DNA of 64,000 nt from Comamonas fluminis (GCF_019186805.1 NZ_CP066783.1:921501-985500); one strand, 5' to 3'. Shown: positions 9,200 through 18,457, numbered from the stretch's first letter. Notes: generated by a model from the sequence alone, not told the origin. Program-made: numbers and translations.

Positions 9200-10063
9200 T
9201 TATAACTTGTTATCTGAAACCCAACTCGAAAGAGGATGAATTTCAAGATTTTTGCAGATTCTGACTTTCCATGTGCGCGGTGCACTATTCAAGTCAATGT
9301 CCTGCGTTAGTGGTGCAAAGACTGCACTTCCTGAGCCTGTCATTCTAGCATGCAATTTGAAGGAGTTGAGCCACTCTATGGCTTCGCTCACTTCGGGTTG
9401 CAGTGCTTGCGCAACGGGCTGCAAGTCGTTCCGGCCAAAACCGTAGTGCTCTGCAGCAAAGTCGGCGATTGTAGCAGTCTTTGTGTCGCGCTTCAGATTC
9501 TGGCTTTTGAAGATCTGCATGGTGTCCAGTCCGTGCTCGGGCTTGACCACCACGAACTGTTGTGCGGGCAGAGCGTTCACGTCCGTCAAAGGCTCAATGT
9601 TTTCGCCAATGCCGCTGACCCAGGCGGAGCGCCCGCCAATGAAAAATGGCACATCTGCGCCCAGTGTCAGGCCAATGTTCTGCAACTGCTGGCGCGTCAA
9701 CCCCAGATTCCAGAGCCGGTTCAGGGCCATGAGGGTGCTGGCGGCATCTGATGAGCCGCCGCCCATGCCTGCCTGTGCGGGCAGGTTTTTATGAATGCCA
9801 ATGTGTACGCCCTGCGTGCAGCCGGTGGCCTGCTGCAGTGCACGGGCTGCGCGGGTAATGAGGTCGTCGGCAGGCAGCGGCATGCCGCTCAGGTCTTCAC
9901 GGCTGATCTGCCCCGACTGGCTGCGTTCAAAGTGCAGCACGTCGTGCCAGTCGATCAGCATGAAGACGGATTCGAGCAGGTGATAGCCATCGGGCCGGCG
10001 GCCGGTGATGTGCAAAAAGAGATTGAGTTTGGCCGGAGCCGGCACGTCATAAAGCGAGTGCAT
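9200..10063 (-). CDS. ispE: 4-diphosphocytidyl-2-C-methyl-D-erythritol kinase
   Basis: This GHMP-family kinase phosphorylates CDP-methylerythritol in the non-mevalonate isoprenoid pathway. It starts with 'VPAPAKLNLFLHITGRRPDGYH', which holds the conserved Lys and Asn, and the ATP-binding glycine/serine loop is 'LPAQAGMGGGSSDAASTL'. A later motif, 'ARMTGSGSAVFAP', is the third GHMP motif. The length of 287 residues is normal. The order lolB-ispE-tRNA-Gln-prs is conserved among betaproteobacteria. Confidence 0.96.
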   Translation of the reverse strand: MHSLYDVPAPAKLNLFLHITGRRPDGYHLLESVFMLIDWHDVLHFERSQSGQISREDLSGMPLPADDLITRAARALQQATGCTQGVHIGIHKNLPAQAGMGGGSSDAASTLMALNRLWNLGLTRQQLQNIGLTLGADVPFFIGGRSAWVSGIGENIEPLTDVNALPAQQFVVVKPEHGLDTMQIFKSQNLKRDTKTATIADFAAEHYGFGRNDLQPVAQALQPEVSEAIEWLNSFKLHARMTGSGSAVFAPLTQDIDLNSAPRTWKVRICKNLEIHPLSSWVSDNKL

Positions 10064-10116
10064 GGCGAAATATCAGAGAAATAGTGGGGCGCAAGCATGG
10101 CGCCAGGAAAGAAGAC

Positions 10117-10620
10117 TCAGCGAGCGTCCTGGTCGAGAACAATGCGCAGCGAGGCTTCGGGAGGGGGATTGAAGCGCTCTGCGCGCAGGCGGCCTTGGGC
10201 CACATTGCTCAGATCCGTCTTCCAGCCGCTGACCTGGGTGTCTTTGCCCTGCAGCCAGTCAAACAGTGCAGTCACAGGGATGTCGCTGCCCGTCATGCGG
10301 CCAATGAGTTCGGACAGGGATTCGGACTCGGTAATGTTCTCGCCTTGCTGCAAGGTGGCGCCTTGCGGGGTCCATTGCAGGCGTGCAATGACAGAGCCCA
10401 GCGGGTTGAACACCAGCAGCGTGCCTTGTTCCGGGCGGCCTTGCAGCTCAAAGCCTGCACTGAAAGACTGCTGCTGCGAGTTCTGCACCTGCAAAGCCAT
10501 GCGGCCAGACCAGTGCTGGCTGTTGCCCGCCTCGCTTTGCAACTGGCGCGCGGGCTGGGCGCAGCCACCCAGGAAAAGTGCGGTCAGCAGCAGTGCGGAA
10601 AAGCGGTGCTGCAGCTTCAT
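10117..10620 (-). CDS. lolB: Outer-membrane lipoprotein receptor LolB
   Basis: LolB accepts lipoproteins from the periplasmic carrier LolA and inserts them into the outer membrane. A lipoprotein signal ends at 'LFLGGC', with the acylated Cys at residue 20. The mature part carries LolB features such as 'WSGRMALQV', 'LLVFNPLGSVIARLQWTPQGA' and 'LFDWLQGKD'. At 167 residues it is slightly short but complete. Its start overlaps the stop of the TPR gene by four bases. The inner-membrane Lol transporter is encoded at 46798-48745. Confidence 0.9.
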   Translation of the reverse strand: MKLQHRFSALLLTALFLGGCAQPARQLQSEAGNSQHWSGRMALQVQNSQQQSFSAGFELQGRPEQGTLLVFNPLGSVIARLQWTPQGATLQQGENITESESLSELIGRMTGSDIPVTALFDWLQGKDTQVSGWKTDLSNVAQGRLRAERFNPPPEASLRIVLDQDAR

Positions 10621-12404
10621 GGCTTGATGTTCAGGCGCTTGAGTGTTTCAAGCAAAGTGGCATTGCTGGCGTCGGTCTGCAGGCCTTCCCTCCAGATTTT
10701 CAGGGCGCGCTCGCGCTTGTTCTGAGCCCAGAGAACTTCGCCCAGGTGGGCCGCAATCTCTACGTCCTGACGCGTGGCGTAGGCTTGTTCCAGCAGCTTT
10801 TCGGCGTCATCCAGATGGCCTCGGCGGAAATGCACCCAGGCCAGGCTGTCGGTAATGAAGGGGTCGCCCGGCGTCATGTCCAGCGCTTTTTGAATCAGAG
10901 ACTGGGCTTCGTCCAGTTTGATATTGCGCTCTGCATAGGAGTAGCCCAGCGCGTTGTAGGCATGCTGAAAGTCGGGCTTGCGCTCAATGATTTTGCGCAG
11001 CAGGTGCTCCATTTGCTCGGTCTTGCCCACTCTTTCGGCCAGCAGGGCCGTGTCGTAGGTCAGTTCCATATCGTCGGGAAACTGGCTCAGCAGCTTGGTT
11101 TGCAGCTCATAGGCTTCTTCGTTGAGCTTGGCGTCGCGCAGCAGCTGGACTTCAGCGACCTGCTTGAGTCTTTGCTGATTGGGGCCATCGGCAGGAACTG
11201 CGCGAATGATGGCGCGGGCTTCCTGGATCTTGCCCTGACGGGCCAGCAGGTCGGCGCGGCGGGTCTGCACGCTCAGCAGATTGGCTGCATCGGGAATGCG
11301 CTGCAGGTAGGCATCGGCTTCGTCATAGCGATTGCGCTTTTCTGCCAGGTCGGCCTGCAGCAGATTGAGCTGGGCAAGGCCTGCTTTGCGGGCTACGCCT
11401 TCGGGGAGCTTGGGTTGCAGAGCGGCAAACTGGTTGATGGACTGCTGGGCAGCGTCCAGCTCTTTATCCTGCAACTGCAAATTGGCCAGAACGGCCCATG
11501 CTTCTGGAAATTCAGGAGACTCGGTCGTGATGGTCTGGATCTGCTTTTTGGCGTCGGCAAAGCGCTTTTGCCCGATCAGCAGCCGGGCAAAGCCCATACG
11601 AAGCTGGGGAGACGGATTCTTGTCCAGATAACGCTGAACCAGCGGCTCAACTTCGGCGGACCCTGCTTCCAGCAGCTCCATGGCCAGCAAGGCAATGGCG
11701 CTGGAGCCCGGGTTGAGCTTCTCACCGTTTTGCAGGGCCTGCAGTGCGGCAGGCTTTTGGTCTGCTATCAGGCGCAGATGGCCGATGGAGGCCCAGGCCA
11801 CGGGGCCGTTCTGCGGGTCTTTCAGGCTGCCGTCCAGCGCCTGCTCGACCACATCGGCGGCCAGCGGTTTATCGGAGGCATTGCTATACAGCTGGGTAAT
11901 GCCAAGGAAGCTTGCGCCGCGCTTTTCGGCAGGCGTCAGCTCCACTTCGCGGCGCAGATAGGAGGCTGAGTCTGCAATGCGGTTCAGTGCCACCATCAGG
12001 CGCAGCACGGCGCGGTTGGCATCTTTGGAGTCGGGGTAGGCGTTCAGCCATGCCCGGGCATTGCGCAAAGCCTGATCGCCAGAGCGAGACTGCACCGCCA
12101 GCTCGGTGGCGCGGCGGTAGAGCTTTTCACTCTCGCTGGCGCGCGCAGCTTCCATCATCAGCGCCTGGGCATCGCCCAGTGCACCTTCCTGGGCCGCCAT
12201 TTCGCCCAGCAGAATCTCGTAGAACAGCTCGGCCGACATGGCAGCCTGGCGGTTCTCGGTGTCCATGGCTTTTTCCAGGTCAGAGGTCTGCTCCGACTCG
12301 GTGGGCTGAACGGGCGGGTCCGCCAGTTGAGCGGAGGCGATTGCTGTTCCCATGGCCAAAATAGCGGCCACGGCGAGTCCCTGAAAACGAAGAGGATGAG
12401 CCAT
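10617..12404 (-). CDS. Exported tetratricopeptide-repeat protein
   Basis: This is a 595-residue secreted or periplasmic protein with an N-terminal signal peptide (cut probably after 'AIASA'). The rest is an array of TPR-like helix pairs, the clearest being 'AYNALGYSYAERNIKLDEA' and 'DSLAWVHFRRGHLDDAEKLLEQAY' near residues 470-550. Such proteins are protein-interaction scaffolds. The next gene is lolB with a four-base overlap, so a role in lipoprotein or envelope assembly is plausible but inferred. I cannot name a specific function. Confidence 0.82.
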   Translation of the reverse strand: MAHPLRFQGLAVAAILAMGTAIASAQLADPPVQPTESEQTSDLEKAMDTENRQAAMSAELFYEILLGEMAAQEGALGDAQALMMEAARASESEKLYRRATELAVQSRSGDQALRNARAWLNAYPDSKDANRAVLRLMVALNRIADSASYLRREVELTPAEKRGASFLGITQLYSNASDKPLAADVVEQALDGSLKDPQNGPVAWASIGHLRLIADQKPAALQALQNGEKLNPGSSAIALLAMELLEAGSAEVEPLVQRYLDKNPSPQLRMGFARLLIGQKRFADAKKQIQTITTESPEFPEAWAVLANLQLQDKELDAAQQSINQFAALQPKLPEGVARKAGLAQLNLLQADLAEKRNRYDEADAYLQRIPDAANLLSVQTRRADLLARQGKIQEARAIIRAVPADGPNQQRLKQVAEVQLLRDAKLNEEAYELQTKLLSQFPDDMELTYDTALLAERVGKTEQMEHLLRKIIERKPDFQHAYNALGYSYAERNIKLDEAQSLIQKALDMTPGDPFITDSLAWVHFRRGHLDDAEKLLEQAYATRQDVEIAAHLGEVLWAQNKRERALKIWREGLQTDASNATLLETLKRLNIKP

Positions 12405-12454
12405 CGGCCCATAATAATCGAAGCTTGTTGAACACTTGGCGAAGATGAGATTGC

Positions 12455-13285
12455 ATGCCTGAATTGCCCGAAGTTGAGGTTACGCGCCGTTCGTTTGCGC
12501 AGCGCATAGCGGGCGCGCAAATTCTTTCTGCGGCGCTGGGTAAGCCGTTGCGCTGGCCGCTGGGCCTGTTGCCACAGGCGCTGGTGGGGCGGCAGGTGCT
12601 GGCAGTGCGCCGCCGAGGAAAATATCTGCTGCTGGATTTGAGTGAGGGGCTGCTGCTGATTCATCTGGGCATGTCCGGCAGCCTGCGCTTTGTGGCCAGT
12701 GATGAACCTGCGCTGGGCGCGGCGGGCCCGCATGACCACTTTGATCTGCAGACCACGCGGGGGCTGCTGCGGCTGCATGATCCGCGCCGCTTTGGTGCGG
12801 TGATTTATGTGCCGTCAGAAACAGATGGTCTGGCGCGCAAGCTGCTGGACCATCTGGGAATGGAGCCGCTGGAGGATGGCTTTACGTTGCAGGCCTTCAA
12901 GGAAGGGCTGGCGGCAAGCCGTGCGCCCATCAAACAATTGCTGCTCAGTGGCAGTGTGGTGGTCGGGGTAGGCAATATTTATGCTTCTGAGGTGTTGTTC
13001 ATCTCTCGTATTCACCCGGCAACACCGGCACGCGATATAGGGGCGCGCAAGGTCAGGGCGCTGTACGAGGCTATTCGCGCTGTTCTGGCGCTGGCGGTGG
13101 AGCAGGGCGGCACCACTTTGCGTGACTTCTCGTCAGCCAATGGCATGGAAGGGCACTTTCAGCTGCAGGCCAAGGTCTATGGCCGAGAGGGCCTGCCATG
13201 CACGCATTGCGCGTCGCCCATTCGGCTGATGAAGCAGGGCCAGCGCAGCACTTACTATTGCGCGCGCTGCCAGAAACTGCAGTGA
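12455..13285 (+). CDS. mutM: Formamidopyrimidine-DNA glycosylase
   Basis: MutM excises 8-oxoguanine and ring-opened purines from DNA and nicks the strand. It starts 'MPELPEVE', giving the catalytic Pro2 and Glu3 after Met removal. It also has the DNA-binding '[12 protein letters not shown]' and a C-terminal zinc finger 'CTHCASPI...YYCARCQ'. The length of 276 residues is typical. It is divergent from the TPR gene across 50 bases. Its partner in the 8-oxoG system, mutY, is 2.3 kb downstream. Confidence 0.97.
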   Translation: MPELPEVEVTRRSFAQRIAGAQILSAALGKPLRWPLGLLPQALVGRQVLAVRRRGKYLLLDLSEGLLLIHLGMSGSLRFVASDEPALGAAGPHDHFDLQTTRGLLRLHDPRRFGAVIYVPSETDGLARKLLDHLGMEPLEDGFTLQAFKEGLAASRAPIKQLLLSGSVVVGVGNIYASEVLFISRIHPATPARDIGARKVRALYEAIRAVLALAVEQGGTTLRDFSSANGMEGHFQLQAKVYGREGLPCTHCASPIRLMKQGQRSTYYCARCQKLQ

Positions 13286-13345
13286 GCTATCAATATTGAT
13301 AGCCGCTTGCGCTTGACTGATAAGCGCTTGATGTTGATTTGATTG
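13285..13345 (+). repeat. Intergenic repeat, family A, copy 1 (in the 13286-13550 gap)
   Basis: The repeat opens with the perfect palindrome GCTATCAATATTGATAGC (13286-13303). A CGCTTGCGCTT segment follows, then a second stem in which GCGCTT (13309-13314) pairs with AAGCGC (13322-13327), then a T-rich end. It starts on the last base of the mutM stop codon. Related copies lie at 43779, 48823, 51219 and 58838. The rest of the gap up to 13550 holds no gene; it must contain the promoter of the dynamin-like gene. Confidence 0.78.
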
Positions 13346-13550
13346 AAATTCGGTGGCTGAATTTGATATACATCAGCAAGCAGCCCCAAGCAGTCTGGCT
13401 GCGGACTGATGCGAGGAAGGTCGAACGATACTCATCAGCTCGGACCATCGGGCCTAGCCCTGTGCAGCTCCGTCTTGGGCCAGTGCTATATTTTGCAGGC
13501 TCGGGCAGCTGGCGCTTGCTAAGTCTGCAGCAAATACAAAGAGGATTCAC

Positions 13551-15545
13551 GTGGGAGCTTCATTCAACGAGCAGTTTGATCAGCACGGCGCATGGCGACG
13601 CGGTTTTGCCACGCAACTGCAGGAACTGCGCGAGTGGCTGATGGCGCAGGATCTGCTGGACGTTTCAGTGCAGGAGCGTCTGCAGCGGCTCGAAGAACAA
13701 ATGCGCAGCGACAAGGTCATGGTGGCCTTTGTGGCCGAGTTTTCCCGCGGCAAGTCCGAGCTGATTAACGCCATTTTCTTTGCCCACTATGGCCGGCGCC
13801 TCATGCCCGCCAGTGCGGGGCGCACCACCATGTGCCCGGCCGAGCTGGCCTGGAATGCCGAGCTGCAGCCCTGTTTGCGCCTGCTGCCCATTGAAACCCG
13901 TGCCTCGGTGGAAAGCCTTGGACAGTGGCGCATGCGCAGCGATGCTTGGCAGGAGCATGCGCTGGATATTGCCAATGCCCAGCAAATCGCCGATACCCTG
14001 GCCAAGGTGGCCGAGGTGCGCAAAGTCACCATCGAGCAGGCGCGCGAATGGGGGCTGTGGCATGACGGTGAAGCGGCGGACAACCCGCTGGTTGATGCCA
14101 GTGGGCTGGTGGAAGTGCCCCGATGGCGCCATGCCCTGATCAATATGCCGCACCCATTGCTGCGCCAAGGGCTGGTGATTCTGGATACACCCGGCCTCAA
14201 CGCAGTGGGCGCCGAGCCTGAACTGACCGTCAACCTGATTCCGCAGGCCCATGCCGTGGTGTTTGTGCTGGGCGCTGATACGGGGGTGACCAAGTCCGAC
14301 CTCGCCATCTGGCGCGACCACGTATTGCCTGCCGGTGCAGGCAAGGCGGGTGGCGATGAGGTGCTGATGAGCTCGCGGCTGGTGGTGCTCAACAAGATCG
14401 ATACCTTGTGGGACAGCCTGAGCTCGGGTGCTCAGGTACAGGCCCAGCTACGACGTCAGCAGCAGGACTCTGCCCACCTTCTGGGCCTGCCTGAAGACCA
14501 GGTACTGCCTGTGTCTGCGCAAAAAGGTCTGGTGGCCAAGGTGGGCAAAAATGATGCGCTGCTGCAGGCCAGTGGTTTGCCAGCGTTCGAAGACCTGCTG
14601 GCCAACGGCATCATGGGGCGTCGCCAGCAGGTGCTGCAGGCGGCCATGCAGGCCAATGTGACCCAGCTGCAAACCCAGGTTGAGCGCGTTATCAATATGC
14701 GCCGCAACGATCTTGATGACCAACTGGCCGAGCTGTGCAGCCTGCGCGGCAAGAACGCCAATGTGATTGGCAGCATGCGCAGCCGCATCGAGGCGGAGCA
14801 AAAAGAATTCGAGCAAAGCACGACCAAGATTCTGGCCATGCGTGCGGTACATATGCGCATGCTCAAGGAGTTATTCCAGCTGCTGAGCTCGGGCACGCTC
14901 AAGGCCGAACTGGCTGAACTCAAGGAGGCGCTGGAGCAGCGTGGCCTGAAGCTGGGTGCGCGCAAAGTCTATGCCCAGACCTTCGAGCGCTTGCATGCGC
15001 TGGCTGCCAAGGCACTGGGCCAGGCCAATGAAATTCACGCCATGCTCAGCTCCTCCTTCAAGGAACTCAATGCGGAGTATGGATTTTCGCTGCAGGTTCC
15101 ACCTCAGCTGGTGCTGCCTGAATTCACCGATGACTTGCGCAGCATTGAAGCCAGCTATACCCAGTATCTGGGGCTGGGCAGTGCTATCAAGCTCAGCGGC
15201 ACAGAGTTTTCGCAGCGACTGATCAAGGCGCTGGCGCTGCGCATGCGCACAGTGTTTGAAGCCGCATCCAACGATGTGGATATGTGGAGCAAATCCCTGA
15301 CTGCGCCAGTCGATGCACAATTGCGGGAACGCAAACGCAGTTACACACGCCGCCTGGAAGCCGTGGACCGCATACGAGGTGCAGCCACGGGACTGGAAGA
15401 ACGTATTTCCGAGATGGAAAGCGCACAGCTCAGGCTGGGTGTGCTGCAGTCACAACTGTCCAGAGTGACCGGGCAATTGCTGCTTCCACTGGTGTCCGGA
15501 AAGCAGACCAATGCCGTGCAGCTGGACATTAATCTGGTAGCTTGA
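13551..15545 (+). CDS. Dynamin-like GTPase
   Basis: This is a large GTPase of 664 residues of the bacterial dynamin family. The P-loop is 'AEFSRGKSE' (Gly-Lys-Ser at about 67-69; the first Gly of the usual motif is Ala), the G2 element is 'RTTMCP' (about 91-96), G3 is 'LDTPGLNAVG' (about 211-220) and G4 is 'LNKIDTL' (about 280-286). The C-terminal half is strongly helical and fits the stalk of dynamins. The start is GTG after AGAGGA. Roles known for relatives include membrane remodelling and, for E. coli CrfC, replication-linked chromosome positioning. Here it lies between mutM and mutY, five bases upstream of the latter. Confidence 0.88.
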   Translation: MGASFNEQFDQHGAWRRGFATQLQELREWLMAQDLLDVSVQERLQRLEEQMRSDKVMVAFVAEFSRGKSELINAIFFAHYGRRLMPASAGRTTMCPAELAWNAELQPCLRLLPIETRASVESLGQWRMRSDAWQEHALDIANAQQIADTLAKVAEVRKVTIEQAREWGLWHDGEAADNPLVDASGLVEVPRWRHALINMPHPLLRQGLVILDTPGLNAVGAEPELTVNLIPQAHAVVFVLGADTGVTKSDLAIWRDHVLPAGAGKAGGDEVLMSSRLVVLNKIDTLWDSLSSGAQVQAQLRRQQQDSAHLLGLPEDQVLPVSAQKGLVAKVGKNDALLQASGLPAFEDLLANGIMGRRQQVLQAAMQANVTQLQTQVERVINMRRNDLDDQLAELCSLRGKNANVIGSMRSRIEAEQKEFEQSTTKILAMRAVHMRMLKELFQLLSSGTLKAELAELKEALEQRGLKLGARKVYAQTFERLHALAAKALGQANEIHAMLSSSFKELNAEYGFSLQVPPQLVLPEFTDDLRSIEASYTQYLGLGSAIKLSGTEFSQRLIKALALRMRTVFEAASNDVDMWSKSLTAPVDAQLRERKRSYTRRLEAVDRIRGAATGLEERISEMESAQLRLGVLQSQLSRVTGQLLLPLVSGKQTNAVQLDINLVA

Positions 15546-15549
15546 AATC

Positions 15550-16617
15550 TTGACTCTCCCTTCGATTGCCACTGCTGTTGTGCAGTGGCAGGCCAGCCAT
15601 GGCCGCAACCACCTGCCCTGGCAGCAAACCCGTGACCCCTATCGTGTCTGGCTGTCGGAAATCATGCTGCAGCAAACGCAGGTGAGCACTGTGCTGGGCT
15701 ACTACCAGCGCTTTCTGGATGCTTTTCCCGATGTGGCCAGTCTGGCGGCTGCCCCTCAGGATGCAGTGCTGGCGCTGTGGAGTGGCCTTGGCTATTACAG
15801 CCGTGCGCGCAATCTGCACAAATGCGCGCAGGCCGTGATGGAGCTGTGGGGCGGCGCTTTCCCGCGCATTGCGCAAGAGCTGGCAACACTGCCAGGCATC
15901 GGTCGCTCAACGGCGGGTGCCATTTCATCGTTTTGCTTTTCCGAGCGGGTGCCCATTCTGGATGCCAATGTGCGCCGTGTGCTGACTCGTGTGCTGGCTT
16001 TTGATGCCGATCTGGCGCAGTCACGCAATGAAAGGCAGCTATGGGAATTTGCGCAGCAGCTATGTCCAACGCAGAATCTGCAAGAGGCCATGCCGCGCTA
16101 TACGCAGGGCATGATGGACCTGGGGGCCAGCATCTGCACGCCACGCAAGCCCAGCTGTCTGGTCTGCCCTCTGCATGGCGAATGCCGCGCAGGCAAAGCG
16201 GGGAACCCAGAAAACTACCCCGTGCGCACACGCAAGCTCAAGCGCTCGGCAGAATCCTGGTGGCTGCTCATTGCCATGGACGAGCAAGGCCAGGTGTGGC
16301 TGCAAAAGCGCCCGCAGGCTGGCATATGGGCGGGGTTGTACAGTCCTCCGGTTTTTGAAAGTGAAGATCAGCTGCAGCAGTATGTGCAGCGTAACTGGAG
16401 TGGCGCCGACGCTGCAAAGTGGACGCATCTGCCTGCTTTTTTGCATGTGCTGACCCATAAGGATTTGCACTTGCATCCGGTGATTGTGCCCGTCCAGAAA
16501 GCGCATGCAGCTATGGTTTCAGAAGCGGAAGCCGCTTGCTGGGCAGGCCCGTCTGCCTGGGCTGAAATGGGCTTGCCAGCGCCCGTACGCAAGCTGCTGG
16601 ATGCCCAGCTGAGCTGA
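15550..16617 (+). CDS. mutY: A/G-specific adenine DNA glycosylase
   Basis: MutY removes adenine mispaired with 8-oxoguanine. The helix-hairpin-helix region is 'LATLPGIGRSTAGAISSF' with the catalytic Asp in 'VPILDANVRRV', and the Glu-containing 'WLSEIMLQQTQV' is present. The 4Fe-4S ligands follow Cys-x6-Cys-x2-Cys-x5-Cys in 'CTPRKPSCLVCPLHGEC'. A C-terminal NUDIX-like domain recognises 8-oxoG. The annotated start is TTG, five bases after the GTPase stop, and has no clear ribosome-binding site, so it is uncertain by a few codons. Confidence 0.95.
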   Translation: MTLPSIATAVVQWQASHGRNHLPWQQTRDPYRVWLSEIMLQQTQVSTVLGYYQRFLDAFPDVASLAAAPQDAVLALWSGLGYYSRARNLHKCAQAVMELWGGAFPRIAQELATLPGIGRSTAGAISSFCFSERVPILDANVRRVLTRVLAFDADLAQSRNERQLWEFAQQLCPTQNLQEAMPRYTQGMMDLGASICTPRKPSCLVCPLHGECRAGKAGNPENYPVRTRKLKRSAESWWLLIAMDEQGQVWLQKRPQAGIWAGLYSPPVFESEDQLQQYVQRNWSGADAAKWTHLPAFLHVLTHKDLHLHPVIVPVQKAHAAMVSEAEAACWAGPSAWAEMGLPAPVRKLLDAQLS

Positions 16618-16618
16618 A

Positions 16619-16649
16619 TAAAAAAGGTGACGTCTGAGTCACCTTTTTT
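16619..16649. terminator. Bidirectional terminator between mutY and the creD-coupled small gene
   Basis: AAAAAAGGTGAC pairs with GTCACCTTTTTT around a six-base loop. It has A-runs and T-runs on both sides and lies between two convergent genes, so it can end transcripts from both strands. Confidence 0.9.
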
Positions 16650-16666
16650 CATGGGATTCACGCGCT

Positions 16667-16966
16667 TCAGAAGCGCACGCGCGGAATCACCATGGAGCAG
16701 CGCAGACTGAGCCAGTCCAGCCACAGCATGCGGTTTTGCGGGGTCTGTCTGCGCTGCTGCAGATCCTTGCCCACATGAGTTACCTGCTGGCGCAGTGCGC
16801 GCAGCAGCTGTCTATCCCCTTGCGTCTGGGCGGCCTGCCATAGCTGGCGGTAGTTCTGTACATCGATGTCCAGGGCTATGTCCAGGTTGGTGACCTGTAG
16901 ATGCTGTGCCGAGATTTTGAGCATAGCCATGGCTTCAGGGCTCAGCGAAGTGCGGGAGGTGTTCAT
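16667..16966 (-). CDS. Small uncharacterised protein coupled to creD
   Basis: This is a 99-residue protein that I do not recognise. It is predicted soluble and helical, with no signal peptide, and has a Gln/Arg-rich middle and the C terminus 'LDWLSLRCSMVIPRVRF'. Its ATG overlaps the creD stop in an ATGA arrangement, which argues that it is a real, translationally coupled gene. It lies directly in front of a strong bidirectional terminator, so it ends the operon. It is not part of the enterobacterial cre operon that I know. Confidence 0.65.
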   Translation of the reverse strand: MNTSRTSLSPEAMAMLKISAQHLQVTNLDIALDIDVQNYRQLWQAAQTQGDRQLLRALRQQVTHVGKDLQQRRQTPQNRMLWLDWLSLRCSMVIPRVRF

Positions 16967-18450
16967 GACAGCTCCTCGTTTGTGCTGGCTGCGGGTGCGG
17001 GGCGCTTGTTGGCTGCGCTATCGCCGTCATTGGCGGTGAAGGCATACCAGTCCACATGGCGGGTGCAGATCATGACCAGGGCCAGCACGGCAAACAGTGC
17101 GATCGAGCCCACTACCAGCGCGGTCTGCTCCAGTTGCAGCAGCACGTAGAGCAAGCCGTAGAGTGCGCCAATGGCCAGTGCAAATGGTAGCCCCCGCTTG
17201 ATGCTGCCCAGAATATGGCTGGCATAGAAGCCCAGCAAAGTCACGCAGGCACTGGCTGCAATGGTGTAGGCAGTGGCAAAGCCCAGATGCTCGGAAAAGC
17301 TGATCAGCAGCAGGAAAAAGCTGCACAGGGCTGAACCCACCAGCAGGTACTGCACCGGGTGAACGCGCAGCTTTTTCATCACTTCAAACAAACCCACGGC
17401 CAAGAAGGTCAGGATCACAAACAGGGCGCCGTATTTGGTGGCGCGGTCACTAAGTGAATAGATGTTGACGGGGTTGACGAAGGCGGTGTCCATGGACTCT
17501 AGGCATGGGCCGCTGCCGTCGGCTCCGGTGCTTGCCGCACGCACGGTGTTGTCGATTTCGTATGAGGAGTCATTGCCGTAATAAGAGGCGCTGCACAGAC
17601 TCTGCTGGCGGTTGAAGGCGGTGCTGGCCGAAGTGGCGAGCGAGGAAATTTCCCAGTCAGCCGTAAAGCTGTTATCTGTCACTTCGCGACGTGAAGGCAG
17701 GAAGCTGCCGCCAAACGAGGGGTGAGGCCAGTCGGCAGTCAGCGTTACTTTGTTTTCGGATGCGATGGGAGTGAACGCCAGGCGCTCAGTACCCAGCAGT
17801 TGCAGCTTGAGGCGGATGTTCAGAGGCTCGCCTTTTTTGATGGAAGCGCTGGGGATGACGGCCTGAATGCCTTTGCTGTATTGCTCAAGTGAGGTGCCGG
17901 ATTCGACGTTCAGTTCTTTGCCGTTGACTTCGATGGTGGCGCTGCGAATGCCACGTGGGTCGCTGAGCGCAAAAGACACGTAGAGCTTGTCGCAGCTGGT
18001 GGTGGATTTGCCCGCGCTCAGAGGATGCGTCACACGCACTGCACTGCTGACTTCTGCGGGTTGCGCAAACTGGTCTGCATTGGTGAAGCTGGCTTCAATC
18101 TGGTCGTGCAGCACATAGGCGTTGATGCGATGCAGGCCGCGTGAGCGCTCTTCCATTGCGGCATTGGCATTGTGGTTCACGCTATCTGGCAGCAGCTGGC
18201 GCTGGAATTCACGCGTGGTGTATTCGATCTTTTTACCGTTGGCGGTGCTGATGGTTTCGGTACAGCTCTGCACCAGAGCCGGGCCAATCAGGGTTTGTGG
18301 CCCGGCCAGGCTGGAGACTACGGATTGAATGGCGTAATCACGGTTGCGAATACGGTCGCGTACCACGTCCTGAATCATGCTCAGACCCAGCATCAGCAGG
18401 GCTATGACGATCAGCAAAGAGACAACTTTGAATAGCAGCCGGTGTTTCAT
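16963..18450 (-). CDS. creD: Inner-membrane protein CreD
   Basis: CreD is the membrane protein most strongly induced by the CreBC system in other bacteria, where it is linked to envelope stress and beta-lactam response. It has an N-terminal helix at about residues 7-24, a large periplasmic domain to about residue 335, and then about six closely spaced C-terminal helices from 'GALFVILTFLAVGLFEVMKKLRVHPVQYLLVG', which contains the CreD signature. The length of 495 residues fits. It is preceded by an 83-base leader containing a CreB-type operator and a hairpin. Confidence 0.93.
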   Translation of the reverse strand: MKHRLLFKVVSLLIVIALLMLGLSMIQDVVRDRIRNRDYAIQSVVSSLAGPQTLIGPALVQSCTETISTANGKKIEYTTREFQRQLLPDSVNHNANAAMEERSRGLHRINAYVLHDQIEASFTNADQFAQPAEVSSAVRVTHPLSAGKSTTSCDKLYVSFALSDPRGIRSATIEVNGKELNVESGTSLEQYSKGIQAVIPSASIKKGEPLNIRLKLQLLGTERLAFTPIASENKVTLTADWPHPSFGGSFLPSRREVTDNSFTADWEISSLATSASTAFNRQQSLCSASYYGNDSSYEIDNTVRAASTGADGSGPCLESMDTAFVNPVNIYSLSDRATKYGALFVILTFLAVGLFEVMKKLRVHPVQYLLVGSALCSFFLLLISFSEHLGFATAYTIAASACVTLLGFYASHILGSIKRGLPFALAIGALYGLLYVLLQLEQTALVVGSIALFAVLALVMICTRHVDWYAFTANDGDSAANKRPAPAASTNEELS

Positions 18451-18457
18451 GAAAGCT

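Noticed and set aside
10578..11969. Open frame of 463 codons on the plus strand
   Set aside because: It is antisense to the TPR-protein gene, which has a signal peptide and clear repeats; this frame has a Gln/Gly-rich composition typical of a shadow.
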